DNA of 64,000 bases from Pohlia nutans (Eukaryota > Streptophyta > Bryopsida > Bryales > Mniaceae). The DNA is taken from assembly GCA_022496805.1 (NCBI GenBank), contig CM040094.1, forward strand, positions 4,177,501 to 4,241,500, given 5' to 3'. How positions within the stretch are numbered: the first letter of the stretch is position 1; every line of letters begins with the position of its first letter. The position numbers were made by a program, and so were the translations under genes. Shown here piece after piece: positions 1 through 12,296 of this stretch. The notes beneath the pieces were generated by a model. It was not told the DNA's origin, searched no databases, and saw only the letters and a program-made list of their open reading frames with translations.

Positions 1-1723
1 ATAAAGTATGCTAATTTGAAGATTGGGAGGCTTTAAAAGTAGAAATCAACACTTCAAGTTTTATTTTTGGACTCTAACAACTATTTTTTTGCTAATTAAA
101 TATGTCAAAACAAAAATCATATCCAATTCCTAATTATTCCATGACATTTGAAAAAATGTAAAGAAATCTTAATTTGAATGTGCAGTTTAGAAGATAACTA
201 GGGATGGAGTTTGTTTAGTAAATTGTCATCCATCCAAAGAGAATACAAGAAAAAAGGATGAATATTACCATAGCCGGATGAATTTGTGGTGGTAGATGAA
301 ATAACCTATGAGGAATTTTTTTGGGAAGTCAAAAAACTTCAAGTACACTTTTGGAAATGGGTGCACGGGAACAGCCATGGACATCCTTTCTACACTGTCA
401 CTGACTGCTAGTTGAAGGCAATCGTGGACGATGACCAATGGAAGCTTAGTTGATCGGTCATTGCATATAAATAAGACATATGGAGGCCAACTTTGAATGT
501 AACGATCAACTATTGACTCTGAATTGTTATTCAATACTCTTGATATCCTTTTCATTTAGTTTTTTTGGCCTTCACAAATTTGGAAGAATATTAGTAATAC
601 CACACTTTTGAACTCATTTAAAAATCCTCTAAACTGTTCAAACGTGAATCCTAAGTTTACTAGCAGTGTCTTGCTTTATAGCCCTTGCCTCCTTCATTCC
701 AATAATGCAATTTCTTCAATATGATGAAAGTACCATACTTATAGAGTAAAATAAAGTTGAACCGCAACGGCACACCTAATGAGGGAGCGTGATCTATGAT
801 GTGCACAATACTAACATATTATGAAATTAGACTATGTTGACAAAATATGTGAGCAGTGAATAAAAGAAGAGTCACTGATCATAATGAATTGAGACGTTGA
901 TTAAAGTGATCAACATTCGATACCAAACACTTCTTTCCTAAATCCTCTCACGAAAAGAAGTTTGAAGAGAAACTCAAATTCGCTACTCCAAAAATTTCAA
1001 ACAAAGAAACCTAAAATATTGACTGATTTGCAACAAAATTGTACTTATGGAGTTGAAGGCTGTTGACAATAAAAGTAGCCTTGAACATTTATTTATATAA
1101 ATGAACACAAGTTGTTAATCGATCATGCTTCATTTTTGATAGTATCCCAAGAGTGTTATCCATTTAGCTAAGTGACCCATTTTGAAATAAATTCACTAAA
1201 GACATTTTGGACATTTCCGTATTTCCATAGGTATGAGTTGTCAATAAGTCATGCTTCTTATGTGAAACCATTCCAAATGTTGGCTTATGATGAGTTCATT
1301 TTTCATGATTTTCATAATGCTAAAGAGTAAGTTACTATCTTTTCATTCTTTCCATTTCCACTTATCATTTGGCCACATAATTTGGCGTATGTCTAATGCA
1401 CATGTCAAGTATGCAATCAAAAAAATCACATAGTTTTAGACTCATTTATGAATTTCTAAAAAAAAATTGAAATTGGTACAATATCGTAATGCAAAATTTG
1501 GTAATTTTAAATCCATTTTTGAATTTATAGTGCAAGTTGGAAGTTGGTTCAATTTATTGTAGGATGAAGGGAATGAAACTTATGTTTAGTAACTGTAATC
1601 ATATTAATTATATCTATATATAATATACATATGATATATCAAGAATGATTATAATATTAATAATACATATTATCGATATATAAATATATATTTTAATGAT
1701 ATGATATATTAATTTATACAATA
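1..1723. other. AT-rich spacer, no convincing gene
   Basis: This stretch is AT-rich with many short A and T runs and a TA-rich tract near 1610-1720. The only open frame of note is 265-555 on the minus strand (96 codons). It has mixed composition but no motif I recognise and no clear splice context, so it could be an exon of an unknown gene or chance. I see no RNA gene or clear repeat here. Confidence 0.5.
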
Positions 1724-1727
1724 TTAA

Positions 1728-3002
1728 CCCCTAATTGACCGGAGTGTTTTTCCTCCAAAAACACTCCAATGCTGCCATTTTTACTCCCCCATGCAAAAAA
1801 TTCAAAAAAAATGTTATTTTATACCTTCTAACCGTAAGATCTTTTCTTGAACTATTTGAAAAACAGACACAACAAATTTCATTGATTTTGACCGCACGGA
1901 TTGCTAGATAATTGCGTTTGATGGAAAAAAACACCCCAAAGAAACACATGCCCGGAAATTTCAGATGCGTTTGACCATGGCTACATCAAAAAATCCTCAC
2001 TATCGAAACCTGTCGCACTTCACTTTCACATTCTATATGATGTTACTTAGCTGTGTACCAATTTTTGTTGCATTTGGAGATGTTTAGGATGTTGAAGGAC
2101 ACCTTGCACTTGTTGGGGTTTAAAAGTTCAGAAAAGACTATATGTTTTTGGAACTGCAATATTTTCAACTTTCTTTACTTAAAATACAAATCCGAGTGGT
2201 GAAACACAAGTAAATTCTACCCTCTATATAATGGCGAAAAAAAATTTGAAAAAAAAATAAATTTTGAAGTTTTAGAAGACATGTAGCACATTTTTTAAGA
2301 ATTTTGGGGGTTAGGGGGGAAATAAAGGGTGGAGGAAGGGAATTGAAGTGCCAACCCATTCCAATGTTCATGACCCCACTCTCAAGGTGTACTGCCACGT
2401 GGCAGTCCCTCATTGGATGATTTTAATTTTTTAATTTTTTAATATTCAAAAATGATTTTAAATTTCAAAAATTTAAATTATATATTATAATTATAAAATT
2501 TAACTTTTAGTTTAAAATATCATTATTAATTTAAAAAAATAAATTTCAGTTTAAATAATATTTTTATTTATAAAAAAATATTTTAAATTTTTAAAAATAA
2601 TGTTTTTATTCAGCATCAGATTCTGACTGACTAACTGGGAGCTGATTTGTGCAAAAGTGAGGGGAAAAAATTGTTTTCAAATTTTTTGAATGAGTTTGGA
2701 AAATGGGGTGGTCTTCTGCCTCCCACAGGCCACCTCATTTTTCACACACTGCCCATCTTGTTGCCCCCCCTAAAATTCAACTATTTTTCTATTGCCCCGC
2801 TGCCCTTTCTCCCGAAAAAAACACATTTCCTCTCATAACTTTCACATCCGGTGTCGGAATTCAAAAAAAAAAGAATCCCCATTTCCGTGACATATTGGGG
2901 AATCTACTATTAAATTTCCTTTAAAGTTTGATGAAAAAAGTGTTCACCGGAACCTACCCGATTCTCTAAATGTCCAAGTTAGGACACTTGGTCCTTTAGG
3001 GG
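1728..3002. mobile_element. TTAA-flanked TIR element, 1275 bp, non-autonomous
   Basis: The left end reads CCCCTAATTGACCGGAGTG and the right end CACTTGGTCCTTTAGGGG, an imperfect inverted pair. TTAA flanks both sides (1724-1727 and 3003-3006). The interior has only short open frames and no transposase. Ends and target site match the other TTAA elements in this window, which I infer form a piggyBac-like group. This is the longest member found. Confidence 0.65.
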
Positions 3003-3006
3003 TTAA

Positions 3007-4441
3007 TATATAACAAACATTTTATAATTAATAATAACATATGATAAATGTTCATGATTAGTATTAACATCTACAATTTTTATACTTTATACTTGTATTT
3101 ATAGTATTATAATGTAATATGATTGTATATTTTAATTTATTAATAATATAATGATAATAATTATATTAATTAATAATATGTTATTTAATATATTAGTTGG
3201 CATGATTTGGATAATTGAATATGGTAAATATCTTTGAATCAAAGTAGAATTGTCTCTTTTTGGTTCTCTATAACCACCCACTTTGAAATTGCATAAAAAT
3301 CACATATAGTGACAAAAAATTGATTTCAATAGATTTGGCTCTTATACCCAAAGACCTCTCTATAATTTCATATACCTTTCAAAAATGACACTCATGTATA
3401 TGTTAAAATTCTCAAACTGATGTGAATAATATCTTCTAATTTTTTTTAGTATTAACTATTGTATTTGGAATTTAACAAAAATAGAATTATCCTTTAACTC
3501 AAAAGATTTTTAACACTTGGTTTGATAAAGTTTCAAACATATTGTTGTACTTAACTGAATGTATATACAAGTTTAGACAAATATTGAATGTTCTTGGAGT
3601 TAAGGTATAACTCTAACATAAAAAATCATTTTAAATACTCTATTTCTTGTTTCAAATTATATTTAAAATATATAAAAAATGGTTAATAAATATACAATCA
3701 TTTTTTCTATATTTAATGACGAGTTATTCAATTATATAATCTATATTGTTGTTTATGTATGACCTATTTCTTCTGTATTATATGTTGTATGCATTTATAT
3801 AGATAATTGAAAAATATGTCAATGTTATTAGAATAGTGCATATTGTCAATCATAAAAAATTGTAAAAGAAAACTAAAAATTATTATTTTTCAACATAATT
3901 TTTAATCTTTATAACAGTGTACTTACAATACAAATCGCATACAATCGTTAATAGATGAATAAAATCACAGTGTTCAAGTATAATGAAATGTTTTACATCG
4001 TATGAGATGAAACTTTAATTTCTAAACGTAATCGTTTATATTGTAGATTGATTTTTATATAAATAACTTTATGATATAATTTCTACAGATATGTTTTAAT
4101 GTAGTCTTCAACTAAAGAATGTAAATTATGTAACGTGAATTTCTATACACAAATTTTGATAATTTAAAAAAAAAAGGTCTTAGAAAATGAAAATTTTAGT
4201 AGAAGATTCAAAAACACACATACACACTCATTTAAATAGTTTAAAGAATCAATTAACGTACTTCAATATATGAAATTCAAGATTATAGAAGAAATCAATA
4301 ATATGATTAATATAGAATTTATTGTAAAAATCATATGTTTGAAAATGTGCAGCAATGATTCTAAGAAATAATTAATGATTATTGATGATTGATATGGAAA
4401 ACTAATAATAAGAGGTTATTAAAAACAACCACGTTTTATAG
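3007..4441. other. AT-rich upstream region of the ARM-repeat gene
   Basis: Very AT-rich, with no open frame of interest and no recognisable repeat. It should contain the promoter and any 5' exons of the ARM-repeat gene. The reading frame of the first recognised exon is open back to a stop at 4420, and TTTTATAG at 4434-4441 could be a 3' splice site. A non-coding or short coding exon may therefore lie in this stretch, but I could not locate it. Confidence 0.4.
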
Positions 4442-4491
4442 ATATTCTTTTGAATATTTTGCAAGAGAATTATTGGGAAGACAATAACCAA

Positions 4492-7400
4492 ATGAATTGT
4501 ATAGTACCACCTTCTTATAGTGTTCAATATGATGAATTTAATACGAGCTCAAATGCTTTACATTTGTTGATTGGAAATGATACAAAAAATAAACATTTTA
4601 ATGTACCAAATTTAAATGAATTGTTTGAAGGCAATGATAAAGAAAAACATACACCACAAGATATTCATGAATTGATTTATGCATTGCAAAGTGGAGGTAG
4701 TCGTTGTAAAATGGAAGCTGCTATTACAGTGAGATCTTTAGCAGCATCACATAACATTCTTCAATCAATATTCATTGAATTTGGAGGAATCAGTCCTTTA
4801 GTTAATCTTCTTGCATATACAGCAGAAGAAGCTAATTGGCCTATGGAATTACGAGCAAAGGCAACAATTACTGTGAGGGCAGAAGCTGCACTTGCTCTTG
4901 GTAGTTTATCTGTTAACAACGATTATAATAAAGATGCTATTGGAGCTGTTGGAGTCATTCCATTACTTTGTGAGCTCATTCAGTAAGACATTTTAATGTT
5001 TGAATGTACAATTCATTAAAATATAAATAATATGTAAGTAATGTTATTTTATATGTGTATTATTCAAGGTTTTTAAATTTTCTTATATCTAAGTTTGATT
5101 GTACAAAAATTATTGATAATGTGTATAAATATATTTTTTAAAAACCACATATGATTTAATAACCTTCATAAAAGTGAAATTCAAATTTTCACAATTTTTT
5201 TGCGTTAAATGAATAATTCATGAAATTAGTATTTTGTACAAGATTTGATGATAATAATTCATTTTTATATAATTTGCATTGTAGATTCAATAAAAACAAT
5301 TGCAACCCTATATTTAATTTTAATTACAATAGTCAAGAAATGACTCCATTTTTTATTCTAGCACGAGACGCTGGTGTTGGAGCTCTTTCATGCCTTTCCA
5401 AAAGTGAAAAGAATAAACAAGAAATTATTTCTTCACATGCAATTCCAAGTTTAGTTCGTATAGTTGATGAAGGAACAAGTTTTGGAAGGTAGGAAGAACA
5501 TATTATTTGTCGGTCTTTGAATGATCTCATTGTTACAATATTCTTTAATTCAAAGTGAATTTTAATCTTTCTTTTAAGTTTGTAAAATTATTTTTGGTAG
5601 TTTCAATATCATTCAAAATTTTATCATCAAAATAAATATATTTGATTTTCCAATAATCAAATACCTTATATGAAAATCATATTTTTTATTTTAAAACTAT
5701 TATAACTAAAATATAGAATTTATATTTAATGTAATTTTACAGAATTGCTGCTGCCAATGTAATTGCAAAATTAGCAACAGGACAAAATGTTAGTGATATT
5801 AGGCTTATGTTGGGACAAGAAGCTGGAGCTATCATTCCATTGTTGCGATTATTGAAGAATGGTTCTTCCAAAGCAAAAGAAACAGCTGCTGAAGCTCTTC
5901 AAAATTTAGCATTGCATGATTCGAATAAAAAAAAGATTTTGAAAGAAAGGGGAATTGAGATCTTTACAGAACTACTCGAAAATGGAACATTAGGTGAAAA
6001 AGAAGCTGCTACTACAGCTTTGAAAATTTTGAAAACATGTACATCTTCTGAAATAATTCATTTTCAAGAAAGATCGGAAAATAGTCATGATATTGTTGAA
6101 AGATCATATCAACCTTCAATAAATATGCTTGAGCATATGGAAAATATGGATATAGAAGATTTGACTAAATCAATGAACAACCAAAATGGATCTTTACCAC
6201 AAGAAAAAGAAGCATTGACTACCTTAACTTCTACAACTAGTCGTGAATTGCAACATTCAAATTCTTGTACAAATGCAAATTTACAAATAGATAAAGATTC
6301 AAATATAGGGCAAAACAAATTTTTAGAGAAGAATTTAGTTTTGCCTAAAACTCAATGTATGTCTACATCGGAATTAACTTCTACACTTGCCCCTCCTTTA
6401 GTAGGCCAACCATCAATGCAAGTTGATGCAATTTTAGATAGGGTAAGGAAACCAACACATTCAAATTTACCCATTAGTAAGAGAATGAAAATGACCATTT
6501 CTAGTACCAATAACCAAAATTCAAATGCATCATTTAAGAAAAATCATTTAATAGGTGAATCAAATGTTCAAAATTTTAATCAACCTACAATTAATACTTC
6601 GCAAATGAAAAACTCAAACATAAACCAAAAGAATACGGATCAATGTTTTTGGAACAAAAACAAAGAGCTTTTGCACCAAAGAAACCAATGTTATCCATTT
6701 ACTGAAGGATATGGAGTGACAAATACAATGAGGGATCAACAAACTAAGCAATGTTTGGTGGTTGACAAACAACTTGTTGCTGGTGGCATTGTTGCCTTGG
6801 TTAACGCACTTTCTTCATCAAATCCAAGCGCGCAAGAATTTGCTGCATTAGCATTAATGTTACTTGCATCTCAAGGAGGTTTTGAAGTAAAAACAGCTAT
6901 ATCTGATGCTGGTATGATTTGTTTAATCCAAAAATAAAAAAACTTAAACATGTATTTAAGCTATTTTTATAAAATAAAAAAATAAAAAATCTTGAATATA
7001 TTGCTAGCTTTAGTAATCTCTAATATTCTAAGAAGTCTTAGAAAAAATCAAGTGTGATACAAAATATGTATATTACAACTTCTTTTGAAAAACAAGACAT
7101 TTGATCATAAAAACATCATTTTTTTTTTATAATTAATATTCAACGTTGTGATAATATTGTATAGTTTGTTTAAAAAAGAATTAGGCAATAGAACTTACAT
7201 TTGTTTTACATCTATATGAGGATAATCCATTTCACTACATATATATAATTAATTAAATAAAAGATTCAACTAGCAATGATATTCAACGTTGAACAATAAC
7301 TATACAATGGTTGTGTCAACATCATAAACAATTAATAAACAAACATCACAAGGTGTTATTACTATACATTTTTAATGAAGTGTTTAATGTTAAAAATGTA

Positions 7401-10299
7401 CTTATATAGGTGCCATTCCTCTACTTCTTGCAATGGTGGATTCATCACCATATCCTATGATAAGAGAGTCTGCTGCAGCTGCCATTGCAAAGCTTGTATC
7501 GTACCATCATGTAAATAGAAGTCATGTGCTTAAATATGGGGGAATTAAATGTATGGTAAACATGGCTAGGTGGTCTACAACACTCATTGAAGATGCATCA
7601 AGTGTAGAAAATCTAAAAGCACGAGTGCAAGCAGGTGCAATTGTTGCAGTGCTTAACATAGGAAACATGCAAGATAGACAAAATACAAGTATGGGATTGC
7701 AAGATGCACTACCTATTCTTATTCACATGCTAGAAAGTAATGATTTCAATGAAGTTGAAGCAAGTGTTGGAGGAATACAAGCTTTGAACGCCAATCTTGG
7801 ACCAGTAGAGCCACCTTTAGAAGTTAGGGGATTGAATTTTGGAGAACAAAGATCACTTCAAATTCCAATTGATGGAACAATTGCCACTGAAATGATTACA
7901 GTTCTTTTGTATCTTACAAGAAGTAGTTTTAAAAATATAAAAGCAGCAGCTCTTGAAGCATTAGTAGGATTTAGACAGAAGTCAAGTGGAAATGGACTAA
8001 AGGTATTTGAACCTGGAAGTGGATTGTCTCAAGGAGACTCTACAAAAATTTCACAACTACATGATAATGCTCGATGGGATGGTGTACAAGCTCTTTTAAT
8101 GATGTTAGCAAAATGTCCAACTTTTGCAAGAGAAAGTGTGACATCAACATTTGCTTGTGCAATGGCGAGTGACAAATTGAGTATATATATAACAAATGAA
8201 GGCCCCATAATTCAGCAACTTATGATGTACCACTTATACCTTCTATCCATTATTTGTGTTTTTCATGTTTTTCATTTTTTTAAATTATTTTGTAAATTAT
8301 AATTGTTATAAAATTTCTTTATTTGAAAATTTTATCATCAAAATATTTCAATTATTTTTTTGGAAATAGAATTCTTGAAGAAGGACCAACTATAGCAATA
8401 AGGGTTTCAGCAGCAGCTTCATTAGCAACTATTGGAGCACATAAAAAAAGATTGAATTTCCTTTCAAAGGAACACATCTTATTGTTATTACAACTTCTTG
8501 CTTCAAATGAATATGAAACTAATCACTGGGAAGAGTCCTTGGTCCACAATTCAAGTACAACAGACAATCTTTTAGGAGTTTTGATGCCTCCTATTCTACT
8601 TCGTGAACACATAACAGCCATTATAGTTTATATTGCACTTTCCGGAGATTTGGGAAAACAACTCCTCATTGCTGCTCGAGCAGCACCAATCCTAGTTGGA
8701 GTATTAAGAGTGAGTTCAATCATTTTACCTTATGAATCAAATTTTGATCAAAGTAATTTATAGAGTTTTTGAATGCAATAACGACTTCATCATAATAATA
8801 TAAAGTTTATGCAACAGGGATGTCTTTTCAGCACACATGGTAGTGCAATGCAAGAATCATGGAAATACATGCAATCAATTTCAAAAAATAGAAGAGGTCT
8901 AAGTGGTGTGCCGCCTTACCTTCACGCAACACAAGAATTTGCTATAATGGGATTGATTATGCTTGCAGATAAGAATATTGAGACCATGGAAAAAATTGTA
9001 GAGAGTGGTGGCATTTCTCTTTTGGTGAAAATGTTGACTGCTATTGTAGGATGCAAAGGCAAATTAGGGGCCAATTGGACTGAGGTGAAAGACTAATAAT
9101 AATGATTGTTACATTAAGTTTTAAGAAAAAATTCTAAGTAGGGTTTAGAAATCAAGCAATATGTATATAATATTCTTTTGAATTTTATATATATTTTAAA
9201 TAATAAATTGATAGATGTTAAAAGTTTGAAACATTGTATATAATACTTTACATTGTTGTTTCGTTTGCTTTAAAATCTTTTTTCTTTTTTTATATTTAAT
9301 GTAGATGGCAGCTGCAGCTTTGCTTACACTAGCAGGGAGTAATAATGCTCGAGATGAAATTGTTCGAGTTGGTGGTATTTCTTCTCTTGTTCAAGTTCTC
9401 ACTAGTGAAGGTGGAACATTTCAATTTTCACTCACTGGTACAACACAAGCTTCTAAGCTAATAGCAAAGTATTAATTTTATTTTATTTTCTAAATATAAT
9501 CTTAATATTGATATTGGATACCTAAATTGGAACATCTTTTTGTGAATTAACAGGGTTGGCAGCTATGGCTCAACTATTAGGAGTTTTAGGACTTAATAGC
9601 AAAGAATCTAAGTTGCGCATGGCAGAAGAAGGTGCGGTGAAGTGTTTGGTGGATATTTTAGTTGGAAGTGGTAATTGTTATAACCAATCACCAATACAAT
9701 CAAAGAATGAGGAAAAATTAAAATATACCGCCCTTGCTCAAGAAGCAGCAGCAGCTGCATTAGCCACTATTATTTTACATTGTAGGACAAACGCTGAAGC
9801 TGCTGTTCAAGCTGGTGCAATTGGTCATCTTGTAAAGTTATTAGGTCCTGGCATTTCAAATTGTGATAAAATAGGCAATTTAAACTCACAAGATTTATTA
9901 CCTTCAACTTATAAATTGGTAAGAAATGAAGTACATTTGTCAGTGGATAAAGATGTTACTTCTAATAGTGATTTCAAACTTGATTTAGAATGTAGTGATT
10001 CTAAGATCAATACTACAATTTTGAATGAGGATTTAATTGAAGTGGGATCATATGCTGGACGATCGTTAGCATCTATGGCTGCTATAGGTAATATTGTATC
10101 TTGCTATCCACAATGTTGGCATGAAATTGTGGATGCGGGAGTTGCTCCTAAACTTGCAAATTTACTCAAGGGTAGCAAATGCATGAACAATAGTGAACTT
10201 CAAGATCATTGCAATGTTCTTCCAACAAAAATTCAAGAAAGTGCTGCTCTTATACTTGATTTACTTATTGATTGCGAAAAAAATAACTATTCACTATGA
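4492..10299 (+). CDS. Armadillo-repeat protein, about 1,358 aa, eight exons
   Basis: Exons by my splicing: 4492-4969, 5362-5488, 5743-6911, 7410-8226, 8370-8709, 8818-9084, 9305-9437 and 9554-10299 (TGA). All junctions after exon 2 keep frame with GT-AG borders. The product is built of ARM/HEAT-like helical repeats (GVIPLL, AAAEALQNLA, GAIIPLLRLLKNGS, GGISSLVQVL, AAAALATI) from about residue 60 to the end. An Asn/Ser/Gln-rich linker without repeats interrupts them (about 6060-6740). ARM arrays are protein-binding superhelices. No U-box, kinase, F-box or membrane segment is visible, so the role is unknown. The first in-frame ATG is 4492, but the frame is open to 4420 and upstream exons are possible. 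The exon 1/2 join is uncertain: the obvious donor at 4983 breaks frame, whereas GTGAGC at 4970 keeps it but trims a repeat. Coding sequence is strongly A/T-biased, unlike the other three genes. The frame is intact, so it is probably functional. Confidence 0.85.
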
Positions 10300-12296
10300 T
10301 GGGAAATATAGAAATTTTTAATTCAAGTAAGAATTTACTTGTACTATAAAATTAGTTGTTTTTAATATTTTATCAAATGCATATAAAAATGAAACTATTT
10401 TAATTCGTCTAATAAGTACAATACGGAGTATGATTCCTAATGAAATTCCAAATACAATAAAAGCCTTGATAGCGTCATATATCTTTTGAGTTCCAACTTT
10501 AAATACTTTTATGATATTAAAAAGATTTTATATTCTTTTGTAATTTAGTTTCATAATTGGGTGTTGTATATTTTTTTTGTTCATGATAAAGTCATCATGA
10601 AAAAATACACTAAAGCAATTAATTGAAATTAATGTTGAGATTTCAAACCAAAAATCTAAATTCAACATGTGTAAATTACCTAGCAAATATTTAGCTAGAT
10701 GATAATGATGATAATAATAACTTCAATATTTAAAATCTTCTAAAAGCACATATGGAGAAATATTTCTATTACATTTAATATATCATATGATTGTATTAGA
10801 TATTTTATGTTTTATCAATTAATAAATTTGAATAAAATAGAATTGCTTCTTGTCATTGCAGTTATTTTGGATATTATATAATTGATAAATGTACATATCA
10901 AAAAGCTCAAATAAATCTTTAGCAAAATCAATTTTGAAACAAATGTAAAGTAAAGGTGTTTTTTTAATTTTAATACATTACACTTTGTACATTATCAACA
11001 TAACTATATGTAGTGTAACTATTTCAAGCTGCAAATTGTTAAAGCAATACATGTACAACATAAGATTATTGCAACTATATTAAGTATTGAAGGTTCACTA
11101 AAATAATTTGTCTTCAAGTATTACTCCATTTTAGCAATGAATTTTGGAAAGCTATCTATTGATTTTAGTTCAACCCATATTGTAATATATGTATTTAATT
11201 GATTCTTGGTGTTAAATAATTAGTGATTAGTTGTAATTGTATAATTTGATTTGTTACTGTACTTTGAAGAACTCATAGGAGAGATAATAAAAGCAATGAT
11301 TAGATATCTTTATTCAAATACTTCTAAATGTGAGTATAAAAACATTCCATATCATTTGACATTATATGAAGCTATATGATGATAGATTGATTGCAATTAT
11401 ATCAAGATTATAATATATACATTATGAAGCTATGATATAAGTTCAAGTATGATATTTAAATCATTAGGTGAATTAAGAATACAATTGAACACATACAATA
11501 AGTTTCCCTTCATCTCCAAATTTATCAATGTCCTCAAGTGATTTCCTTCATTTGTTCTATCACAAAATCATTTTGATACTTCAAAAATTAAATTTTGAAA
11601 ATTCCCACCAAACCTATTCCGTGTAGATTTTTATATGGAATATGAGTAATCAATTTCATATTTCAATGAACTTCATTTAGAATTATTTCAAAATTCACAT
11701 TTCAAAATTTATATCATGATTGGCGCTATAAAAGTAAACTTAATCAAAATTTGATAAACCCTAAACCCTAGACACACTCATCTCAAATTTCAAACCTAAC
11801 ATTCACTACACCAATTATTGCCACACTAATTGTTTTAAAATGGTGACATCTTTTACAGAAGGCGAACCTTTTTACAAAATATGTTTATAGACATTCTACT
11901 ACATCAATAGTACCAATATCTTTGACATTGATAAAAATATTTGCCTTCTTCAAAAAATTATAGCTAGTGTGTCTCGCACTAATGACTGTAATCAGTGTAG
12001 TTTGCAATGACTTAGCCTAACCTCACAAGAGAATGTGCAGCATATTCCACACTTAACATGACCTTCACCAGTAGCTAATTGGATAAGTGGAGTCCCAAGA
12101 TGATGAGCAGAGTGCATAAAAGAAAGGCAGAGCGCATGAAAGCAAAATAAGCACCCAGAATCAATATCCCAATTCCAGCCTTTTAACATAACCTTTGATA
12201 TATCCACAATGAGCAAGCTGGAATTCAACGGCTGGGTAATATTCCAGCCGGAATTTAACCCTTGGATAAATTCTATACTGCAAACTAAGACAGCCC
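10300..12296. other. Intergenic region between convergent ARM and PTAC14 genes
   Basis: About 2 kb, AT-rich, taking the 3' ends of both convergent genes. I see no open frame of note. A short telomere-like AAACCCTAAACCCTAG tract lies at about 11757-11771. A CACTACACC string near 11810 resembles the start of a CACTA-type element, but I found no matching other end. Confidence 0.5.

Noticed and set aside
265..555. 96-codon minus-strand frame as a gene
   Set aside because: No recognisable motif and no convincing splice or start context in AT-rich spacer; left as a possibility in the spacer entry only.
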